A stretch of DNA of 20,657 bases from JAWVYT01 sp046483065 (GTDB lineage: Bacteria > Gemmatimonadota > Gemmatimonadetes > Longimicrobiales > RSA9): NCBI GenBank assembly GCA_046483065.1, contig JAWODW010000078.1:1-20657 (forward strand). The letters run 5' to 3'. The notes under the pieces were generated by a model that had not been told where the DNA came from, did not search any database, and saw only the letters and a list, made by a program, of their open reading frames with translations. Shown piece by piece: positions 13,815 through 19,504 of this stretch. Both the position numbers and the translations under genes were made by a program. Position 1 is the stretch's first letter. Each line of letters begins with the position of its first letter.

Positions 13815-13838
13815 ACTGGCGACTGGTACGTCGTCCGC
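13815..13838 (-). repeat. Right arm of the 24-bp inverted repeat
   Basis: It is an exact reverse complement of 12733-12756. It lies 14 bases before the fdhD ATG, so the leader of fdhD is made almost entirely of transposon-end sequence. Confidence 0.9.
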
Positions 13839-13852
13839 GTACCCTACCTTCC

Positions 13853-14584
13853 ATGAACCGCACCACCGAACCCGTACCCGAAGCCGCCGTCCGCCTCCTG
13901 GCCAACGACGTGGCCATCGGCACGTGGACCGCTTCCCCCCGGGGCCTGGCCGCCCTGGGCGCCGGGCGGCTCATGTCGCTGGGCTACGTGCGCGGCGCCG
14001 GCGACATCCTGGACACTCGCGTCGTCTCTCCCGGAGAGACGGCCGATGGGATCTGGCGGATCGAGGTTACGGTGCCGAAGGAGCGGATGGCGGTGGGCAT
14101 CGAGGAGCGCGACCACCGTGCGTGGAACGGCTGCGGACTGCGGCACCTGCTGGACTGCCGACCCGACCTGCTCCCCGAGCGCGACGCCGACCACACGCTC
14201 TCCGTCCCCCACCTCGAAGCGTTTCCCGAGCTCTTCCGGGAGCTCTTCGACCGGTCGCCGTCGCGGAAGACCACCGGCGGACACCACACCACGGCCCTCA
14301 CCGACGGCCGGGTCCTGGTCCATCTCTACGAGGTGATCGGCCGGCACAACGGCGCCGACAAGGCCATCGGCGGCGCGCTTCTCTCGGCCGACCGCCTCCC
14401 TGGCCTGGGTCTCCTCACAACGGCCCGGATCAGCGGCCAGATCGCCGAGAAAACCGCCCGTGCGGGCGTGGCCTGGGTGGCGAGCCGGTCGGTCCCCACC
14501 ACGCTGGCGGTGGAGATCGCCCGGGCGGCCGGGCTGCCGCTCATCGCCCGGGCGGCGGGCAAGGACGCACGGGTGTTCGCGTGA
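13853..14584 (+). CDS. fdhD: Formate dehydrogenase accessory sulfurtransferase FdhD, divergent
   Basis: FdhD moves sulfur from a cysteine desulfurase to the molybdenum or tungsten cofactor, needed for active formate dehydrogenase. The 243-residue protein has the family segments: RLMSLGYVRGAGDIL (the LALGFLxxEGII region), TGGHHTTALTDGRVLVHLYEVIGRHNGADKAIGGALL (TGGxHxAA...E-DVGRHNAxDKxIG) and VAWVASRSVPTTLAVEIARAAGLPLIARA with a final GKDARVFA. The catalytic CxxC loop is altered: Cys94 is kept (NGCGLRH) but the second position, 97, is Arg; another Cys lies at 102. The ATG at 13853 has no Shine-Dalgarno and directly follows the right inverted-repeat arm. mobA begins 12 bases after its stop. Assignment is firm; catalytic competence is open. 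Confidence 0.88.
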   Translation: MNRTTEPVPEAAVRLLANDVAIGTWTASPRGLAALGAGRLMSLGYVRGAGDILDTRVVSPGETADGIWRIEVTVPKERMAVGIEERDHRAWNGCGLRHLLDCRPDLLPERDADHTLSVPHLEAFPELFRELFDRSPSRKTTGGHHTTALTDGRVLVHLYEVIGRHNGADKAIGGALLSADRLPGLGLLTTARISGQIAEKTARAGVAWVASRSVPTTLAVEIARAAGLPLIARAAGKDARVFA

Positions 14585-14596
14585 TGTCCGAGCGCC

Positions 14597-15307
14597 GTGG
14601 CTGACGCGCCTTTCGGTGCGGTGCTCGCCGGCGGCGAGAGCTCGCGGTACGGCTCTCCGAAGGCGCTGGCGACGGTGGGCGGCGCGCGGATTATCGACCG
14701 GGTGATCGAAGCGCTGCGACCGGTCGCCCCCGACGTCATCATCTCGGCCAACGAGCCGGAGCTGTTCGCCGATCTGGGGCTGCCCACCTACCCCGACGAG
14801 CGACCGGACCTCGGGCCGCTGGGCGGGATCTACACCACGCTGCTCCGGGCCCGGGAAGCGGGGCGGCCGGGGATCCTGGCGGTGGCGTGTGATATGCCGT
14901 TCCCCTCGGTGGCGCTGCTGGCGCTTCTGCGCCGGGGGGCTTTCGGGCCGGGAGGCGATTCTGCGACCGTCGATACCGGGGATTCGGGCTGGAGGTGGGG
15001 GTGGGGTGAGCGCCCCGACATCGTCGTGCCGGGCAGCCGCGGGCCCCGGGGCGTCGAGCCCCTCTTCGCGGCGTACTCCACCGCGTGCCTCCCGGCCATC
15101 GACGCGGCGCTGGCGGAGGGGGACCGCCGCATGATCGGGTTCCACGAGCGGGTCCGCGTGCATACAATCCCCCTGGACGAGGTAGCAGCGGTCTGCGACC
15201 CCGCCCGTGCGTTCCTGAACGTGAACACGCCGGAGGACCGGGACCGGGCGGAGGCGATGGCCCGGGAGGCAGACGCGGACGAAGGTTCGAGCGGAGGAGC
15301 ATCCTAG
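14597..15307 (+). CDS. mobA: Molybdenum cofactor guanylyltransferase-like protein (MobA/MocA family)
   Basis: The enzyme attaches a nucleotide to molybdopterin bound to Mo or W, forming the dinucleotide cofactor used by formate dehydrogenases. The 236-residue protein has the GTP-binding signature VLAGGESSRYGSPKAL (Arg17, Lys22), the GPLGGIYTTLLRA helix, the Mg-site strand LAVACDMPF with Asp99, EPLFAAYS and NVNTPEDRDRA. Between ALLRRGAF and DIVVP an odd Gly/Trp insertion of about 20 residues (GWRWGWG) is encoded by a G-rich run and is not typical. Start GTG at 14597 is preferred because the GGESSR motif follows at the usual distance; the ribosome site is weak, suggesting coupling to fdhD, 12 bases upstream. 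moeA starts on the base after its TAG. Whether it uses GTP or CTP cannot be settled by eye. Confidence 0.92.
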   Translation: MADAPFGAVLAGGESSRYGSPKALATVGGARIIDRVIEALRPVAPDVIISANEPELFADLGLPTYPDERPDLGPLGGIYTTLLRAREAGRPGILAVACDMPFPSVALLALLRRGAFGPGGDSATVDTGDSGWRWGWGERPDIVVPGSRGPRGVEPLFAAYSTACLPAIDAALAEGDRRMIGFHERVRVHTIPLDEVAAVCDPARAFLNVNTPEDRDRAEAMAREADADEGSSGGAS

Positions 15308-16609
15308 ATGGCAGTCGACTGGTCGGGAAGGGACGCGGACTGGCTCACGGTACGCGAAGCCGTGGAGCGGGGGCTCGGCGCCGTCGAGCGCCTGGAGCCG
15401 GAGGAGGTCGCGCTGGAGGACACGCTGGGCCGCGTGCTGGCCGAAGATGTCGTCTCGCCCATCCACCAGCCGCCGTGGGACAACAGCGCCATGGACGGCT
15501 ACGCCACGCGGGCCGAGGACGTGGAGGGGGCGAGCGACGACGACCCGGTCCGGCTGACCGTCGTGGACGACATCCCGGCCGGCGGGTTCCCGTCCCGGAC
15601 CATCGGGCCCGGCGAGGCGGCGAAGATCATGACGGGCGCGCCGACGCCCGAGGGCGCCGACAGCGTGGTCCGCGTGGAGCATACCGACGCCGGCGCCGAG
15701 ACGGTCACCATCACCCGGGGCAGCGACGCGGGTCGCAACATCCGGCGGAAGGGCGAGGACCTGGCGGAGGGGGAGACGGCGCTGGCGGCGGGGACGGCCA
15801 TCGGCCCGGAAGCCATGGGCGTGCTGGCCATTGTGGGGCGGGCGCGGGTGCCGGTGGTCCGTCGCCCCGTCGTCGCCATCCTGAGCAACGGCGACGAGCT
15901 GGTCGACCTGGACGACTTCGACCAGGTGGTGGCCGGTGAGAAGATCGTGAACTCCAACAGCTATTCGCTCCTGGGCGCCGTGGCCGCCATGGGGTGCGTG
16001 CCGAAGCTGCTGGGCATCGCGAAAGACGACCCGGCGGACATCCGGGCGAAGCTCGAGACGGGCCTCGACGCCGACGTGCTGGTGACCACCGCCGGCGCGG
16101 CCGTAGGCGAGCACGACCGGGTGAAGGACGTCCTCGATGAGCTGGGCTACGAGAACGAATTCTGGCGCGTCCGCATGCGACCGGGCAGCCCCGCCTCCTT
16201 CGGGCGGATCCCACGCCCCGGGCGCCGCCCGCTGTTCGTCTGGGGGCTCCCGGGCAACCCGGTCTCCGCGCTGGCCACGTTCATGGTCCTGGTCCGGCCG
16301 CCGCTCCGCCACATGCTCGGCCGGACCCGCGTCCACAACGTCGTCTTCCCCGTGGAGGCCAAGGAGCGGATCCCGTCGAAACCGAACAAGACCCATTTCC
16401 AGCGGGTGGTCCTCGAGCCGGGCGACCCCCTGCCGCTGGCGCGGCCCACGGGCGCGCAGGGGTCCGGGATCATGACCTCCATGACGAAGGCCGACGCGCT
16501 CTTCGTGGTCCCGGAAGGGATGGAGGGCGTCGAGCCCGGCGGCCGGGGTGTGGCCATGGCACTGGGCGCGCCCGACCGGGCGGTGGCGGAGTACGGCCTG
16601 CCGGCGTAA
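15308..16609 (+). CDS. moeA: Molybdopterin molybdenumtransferase (MoeA)
   Basis: MoeA inserts molybdate (or tungstate) into adenylylated molybdopterin. The 433-residue protein is full length: PPWDNSAMDGYATRAEDV (55-72), GEAAKIMTGAPTPEGADSVVRVEHTD, GRNIRRKGEDLAEGE, the domain-linker AIGPEAMGVLAIVGRARVPVVRRP, then the MoCF-binding domain (VAILSNGDELV, KIVNSNSYSLLGAVAAMG, VLVTTAGAAVGEHDRVKDVLDELG) and GLPGNPVSALATFMVLVRPPLRHMLG. The usual TTGG(V/A)SVG(E/D)YD loop reads TTAGAAVGEHD, a small deviation at the molybdopterin-binding loop. The ATG abuts the mobA stop, so the genes are co-translated. With TupABC upstream it completes a path from oxyanion uptake to cofactor. Confidence 0.95.
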   Translation: MAVDWSGRDADWLTVREAVERGLGAVERLEPEEVALEDTLGRVLAEDVVSPIHQPPWDNSAMDGYATRAEDVEGASDDDPVRLTVVDDIPAGGFPSRTIGPGEAAKIMTGAPTPEGADSVVRVEHTDAGAETVTITRGSDAGRNIRRKGEDLAEGETALAAGTAIGPEAMGVLAIVGRARVPVVRRPVVAILSNGDELVDLDDFDQVVAGEKIVNSNSYSLLGAVAAMGCVPKLLGIAKDDPADIRAKLETGLDADVLVTTAGAAVGEHDRVKDVLDELGYENEFWRVRMRPGSPASFGRIPRPGRRPLFVWGLPGNPVSALATFMVLVRPPLRHMLGRTRVHNVVFPVEAKERIPSKPNKTHFQRVVLEPGDPLPLARPTGAQGSGIMTSMTKADALFVVPEGMEGVEPGGRGVAMALGAPDRAVAEYGLPA

Positions 16610-16799
16610 CCGCACCCCCACCGCGTGGCTCCCGCCCCCGTGTGGCCCGATCCCGGGTGCCCGTGCATCCGGCTCGGCTCCGTCCGACCGGCTTGCCCGC
16701 AGCCCGCGTACACCCGAACATTCCCCCGGGCGCGGAGTCCGGCTCCAACCCGGCCCGCCGCGTGAACCCGCAACCACCGAGACTGCCGAGGCCGAGACC
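16610..16799. other. Intergenic gap between moeA and the ETF-QO gene
   Basis: The 190 bases are very C-rich with no ORF I would call. A short imperfect stem (GGCCCG 16644-16649 with CGGGTGCC 16654-16661) follows moeA by 35 bases, without a T-tract. No obvious promoter hexamers are visible. Confidence 0.4.
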
Positions 16800-18482
16800 A
16801 TGCCCGATACATTCGTCCCCGCTGACTACCAGCCCGAGCTGCCGGAGGACCGGCTCCTCCTCACCGACGCGCCCGACGACGAGGCCGTCCCCATGGACGT
16901 GGCTATCGTGGGCGGCGGGCCCGCCGGGATGGCGTGCGCAATCCAGCTGGCGAAGCTCGTCGCCGGCGACGACGACATGGACGACGTCGAGATCGCGGTG
17001 CTGGAGAAGGCCGAGTCGCTGGGCGAGCACAACCTCTCCGGCGCCGTCATCAACCCCGGCCCGTTCCGCACCCTCTTCCCGGAACTCTCCGACGACGACT
17101 TCCCCTTCCGCCGGCCGGTGGATTCCGAGCGCGTTTACGTCCTCCGGGAGCGCGGCGCTCTGCGAATCCCCGCGCCGCCGCCGATGAAGAACCACGGCAA
17201 CTACATCGCCTCCATCTCGGAGATCTGCCGCTGGATGGGCGAGAAGGCGGAGGCCGCCGGCGTGAACCTGTTCACCGGCTTCGCCGTCGGGTCGCTGCTC
17301 CTGGACGATGACAGGGTGGCCGGCGTGCGCACCGTCGCCACCGGGCTGGACCGGGACGGCGAGCCGGGGGGCGCCGGCTACATGCCGCCCACCGACGTGC
17401 TGGCGAAAGTCACGGCGCTGGCCGAGGGGACCCGGGGGGCGCTCAGCCAGGCGTACCTCGACGGGCAGGGCGTGGAGCGGCAGAACCCCCAGATCTTCGC
17501 CCTGGGCGTGAAGGAGGTCTGGGAGACGAAGAAGCCGCTGGATCACATCATCCACACCATGGGCTGGCCGCTCCCGAACGACGCCTTTGGCGGCAGCTTC
17601 ATGTATCCCATGGCCGACGACAAGGTCTCCGTCGGGCTGGTGGTCGGGCTCGACTACGACGACGCCGAGCTCGACCCCCACGCCCTCTTCCAGCGGATGA
17701 AGGCCCACCCACTGTTCCGGGAGTACCTGGACGGCGGCGAGATGCTGGAGTGGGGCGCCAAGACCATCCCCGAGGGCGGGTTCTACGCGCTGCCCGGCCG
17801 CCGCAGCGGGAACGGCGTGGTGATCCTCGGCGACTCGGCCGGCTTCGTGGACGTGCCGTCGCTGAAGGGGGTCCACTACGCCGTCCAGTCCGGGATCTTC
17901 GCGGCCCGGGCGATCTACCAGGCGCTCAAGAACGACGACGCCTCCGCCGCCGCCCTCGCCCGCTACGACACCCTCGTCAACGAGTCGTTCATCGTGCGCG
18001 ACCTGCGCAAGACGAGGAACATGCGGCTCGCGTTCAAGAGCGGCTTCTACAGCGGCGGGTTCAAGGCCGCCCTCATGACCGTCACCGGGGGACGGTTCCC
18101 CGGCGGAAAGATCGAGCTGGGGCCCGACGCCGCCCACCCGAAGCAGGCCCAAAAGCCCGCCGGCGCCGGCGGGCCGGACGATGACGTCGCCGACTTCACC
18201 CCTGACGGCGAGCTGACCTTCAGCAAGGTCGACGCCGTCTTCAAGTCCGGGAACCAGACCCGGGACGACATCCCGCCCCACCTGATCCCGGCGGAAGACG
18301 TGCCCGCCGAGGTGGCCCGTATGTACGTCGCCATGTGCCCCGCCGAAGTCTACGAGCTCGACGAGGACGGCAACCTGGTGGTCAACGCGCCCAACTGCGT
18401 GGACTGCAAGGCCACCGACGTGCTGGGCCCGCGCTGGACGCCCCGGGAAGGCGGCGCCGGCACCAAGTACCGGGAGATGTAG
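16800..18482 (+). CDS. Electron transfer flavoprotein-ubiquinone oxidoreductase (ETF-QO), one Fe-S cysteine missing
   Basis: ETF-QO passes electrons from ETF (fatty-acid and amino-acid oxidation) to quinone at the inner membrane, using FAD and a 4Fe-4S cluster. The 560-residue protein is full length: FAD motif DVAIVGGGPAGMACAIQL near residue 40, EKAESLGEHNLSGAVINP, the quinone-side region GGSFMYPMADDKVSVGLVVGLDY, and the second FAD contact VVILGDSAGFVDVPSLKGVHYAVQSG. The C-terminal ferredoxin-like part has Cys513 (MCPAEVYE), Cys533 and Cys536 (NCVDC), but the fourth ligand, normally KTCD, reads KATD with Thr539. The tail GGAGTKYREM is the family's usual ending. ATG at 16800 is chosen for its FAD-domain spacing; no strong Shine-Dalgarno precedes it. 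It is not functionally tied to the neighbouring Moco genes. The closest symbol is fixC/etfD by family, not assigned. Confidence 0.94.
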   Translation: MPDTFVPADYQPELPEDRLLLTDAPDDEAVPMDVAIVGGGPAGMACAIQLAKLVAGDDDMDDVEIAVLEKAESLGEHNLSGAVINPGPFRTLFPELSDDDFPFRRPVDSERVYVLRERGALRIPAPPPMKNHGNYIASISEICRWMGEKAEAAGVNLFTGFAVGSLLLDDDRVAGVRTVATGLDRDGEPGGAGYMPPTDVLAKVTALAEGTRGALSQAYLDGQGVERQNPQIFALGVKEVWETKKPLDHIIHTMGWPLPNDAFGGSFMYPMADDKVSVGLVVGLDYDDAELDPHALFQRMKAHPLFREYLDGGEMLEWGAKTIPEGGFYALPGRRSGNGVVILGDSAGFVDVPSLKGVHYAVQSGIFAARAIYQALKNDDASAAALARYDTLVNESFIVRDLRKTRNMRLAFKSGFYSGGFKAALMTVTGGRFPGGKIELGPDAAHPKQAQKPAGAGGPDDDVADFTPDGELTFSKVDAVFKSGNQTRDDIPPHLIPAEDVPAEVARMYVAMCPAEVYELDEDGNLVVNAPNCVDCKATDVLGPRWTPREGGAGTKYREM

Positions 18483-18524
18483 GGCGCGGACGGGCGCCGT
18501 CCAGGACGCAGACGGCCGCACCAG

Positions 18525-18552
18525 GACGGCGCCGGCGCCAGCCGGCGCCGTC
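18525..18552 (+). terminator. Strong GC hairpin after the ETF-QO gene
   Basis: GACGGCGCCGGC (18525-18536) and GCCGGCGCCGTC (18541-18552) form a perfect 12-bp stem with the loop GCCA, 42 bases after the stop. A smaller perfect stem (GGACGG 18488-18493 with CCGTCC 18497-18502) precedes it. There is no T-tract, so termination is plausible but not certain. Confidence 0.5.
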
Positions 18553-18599
18553 GACGTCACCGGCGCTGGCGCGCGTTGCTCCTGCGACCGCTACAGCGA

Positions 18600-18630
18600 C
18601 TCGAAGCGGCCCTGGAAAAAGCGCGCGGGA
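18600..18630. other. Junction between bacterial and haloarchaeal sequence
   Basis: Up to about 18,620 the DNA is the GC-rich downstream flank of the ETF-QO gene. From CGG at 18626 it encodes REDQLGHHHTLNVEE, the interior of haloarchaeal pelota. No inverted repeat, integrase, tRNA or IS element marks the switch. The bases GCGCG at 18621-18625 could be the joining microhomology. I read it as an artificial join, with recombination as the alternative. Confidence 0.75.
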
Positions 18631-19417
18631 GGACCAGCTGGGCCACCACCACACGCTGAACGTCGAGGAACACACCGAACTCGACGTGACCAAACGCTGG
18701 AAACCCGACCAGCGCGACCGGATCGAAGAAGCCGTCGAGGCGACCGACAACCCGGATGTCGCCATCGCCACCGTCGAGGAAGGACAGGCCCACGTCCACA
18801 CCGTCGCCCAGTACGGCACCGAAGAGCGGGCGACGATCACCGCACCGACGGGCAAAGGCGAGTACGCCCGCCCGCGCTCCGAGTTGTTCGCCGAACTCGC
18901 CGAGATTCTCGCCAGACAGGACGTCGACGCGATCATCCTGGCTGGTCCGGGGTTCACCAAACAGGACGCACTCGAATACATCCAGGAGAACCACCAGGAG
19001 TTGACCGACCGGATCACCACCGTCGACACGTCGAGTGTCGGCGACCGCGGCGTCCACGAGGTACTCAAACGCGGCGCAGTCGAGGACGTCCAGAAGGAGA
19101 CCCGCATCGCCGAGGAGTCGGATCGTATCGACGAACTGATGGAACGGATCGCCGAGGGTGCGAAAGTCGCCTACGGCCCCGAACAGGTCGCACAGGCCGC
19201 CGACTACGGCGCGATCGAGGAGTTACTCGTCCTCGACGAACAGCTCCGCGAGGAGCGAAGTGGTGACGGCGAGTGGGGGATCGACGTGAACTCGGTCATC
19301 GAGACGACCGAACAGAAAGGCGGCGAGGTCACGGTCTTCTCCAGCGAGTTCGACCCCGGCCGACAGCTCGCGAACATCGGTGGCATCGCGGCCCTGCTTC
19401 GTTACCGGCTGGAATAG
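18626..19417 (+). CDS. pelA: mRNA surveillance protein pelota, 5'-truncated, haloarchaeal
   Basis: Pelota (archaeal Dom34) recognises stalled ribosomes and, with the archaeal EF1A acting as its GTPase, promotes their rescue. The 263 residues match the central and C-terminal eRF1-like domains: REDQLGHHHTLN at the end of the first domain, VAIATVEEGQAHVHTVAQYGTEERATI, AIILAGPGFTKQDALEYIQEN, VDTSSVGDRGVHEVLKRGAVEDVQ, EGAKVAYGPEQVAQAADYGAIEELLVLDEQL and the final FSSEFDPGRQLANIGGIAALLRYRLE. About 90 N-terminal residues (the Sm-like RNA-binding domain) are absent because bacterial sequence is joined at 18626. The frame stays open upstream through the join, but that is not a genuine fusion. The very acidic composition and GAC/GAG/CTCG codon style differ sharply from the DNA to the left. 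The symbol follows archaeal usage. Confidence 0.9.
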   Translation, partial: REDQLGHHHTLNVEEHTELDVTKRWKPDQRDRIEEAVEATDNPDVAIATVEEGQAHVHTVAQYGTEERATITAPTGKGEYARPRSELFAELAEILARQDVDAIILAGPGFTKQDALEYIQENHQELTDRITTVDTSSVGDRGVHEVLKRGAVEDVQKETRIAEESDRIDELMERIAEGAKVAYGPEQVAQAADYGAIEELLVLDEQLREERSGDGEWGIDVNSVIETTEQKGGEVTVFSSEFDPGRQLANIGGIAALLRYRLE

Positions 19418-19424
19418 TGTCGGA

Positions 19425-19504
19425 TTCAGTATATATGACAACTCCCGAAACGATTTTTTATCATGACCGCCTCTTCTAACCAGTGAGCGAGTGCAGGAGA
19501 GATA
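19425..19504 (+). promoter_or_regulatory. Haloarchaeal intergenic region with TATA-like boxes and Shine-Dalgarno
   Basis: The AT-rich gap contains TATATA around 19430-19436 and a T-run (GATTTTTTATC, around 19452-19462) about 45 bases before the kinase ATG. Either could be the TATA element; the T-run could also end the pelota transcript. AGGAG at 19495-19499 lies five bases before the ATG at 19505. Confidence 0.45.

Larger units (their letters stand above)
12733..13838 (+). mobile_element. REP-associated (RAYT/Y1) transposase unit with 24-bp inverted ends
   Basis: A perfect 24-bp inverted repeat bounds a single transposase gene: left arm 12733-12756 (starting GCGGACGACGTACC), right arm 13815-13838 (ending GTACGTCGTCCGC). 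Matching stops immediately outside both arms. Each arm can fold: GG-a-CGAC (12735-12741) pairs with GTCGCC (12748-12753) around a six-base loop with one bulged base, as do classic REP hairpins. No target duplication is evident, as expected for HUH/Y1 enzymes. The unit interrupts an apparent tupABC-fdhD-mobA-moeA gene order. Confidence 0.8.

Noticed and set aside
13844..16801. Minus-strand open frame of nearly 1,000 codons antisense to fdhD, mobA and moeA
   Set aside because: It is the mirror of three well-supported genes in GC-rich DNA; the protein is His/Arg/Gly-biased low complexity with no domain.
16470..18560. Minus-strand open frame of about 700 codons antisense to the ETF-QO gene
   Set aside because: Shadow of a confidently identified gene; composition is typical of antisense translation of high-GC codons.
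18577..18630. A coding-looking frame (LLLRPLQRLEAALEKARG) just before the join, perhaps the start of a lost bacterial gene
   Set aside because: Only a TTG could start it, there is no Shine-Dalgarno, and it stops soon after the junction; too short to call.
18335..19417. Apparent 360-residue fusion protein spanning the end of ETF-QO and pelota
   Set aside because: The first ~97 codons are out-of-frame bacterial sequence with Arg/Pro/Ala bias; only the part from 18626 is homologous to pelota. The open frame is accidental.
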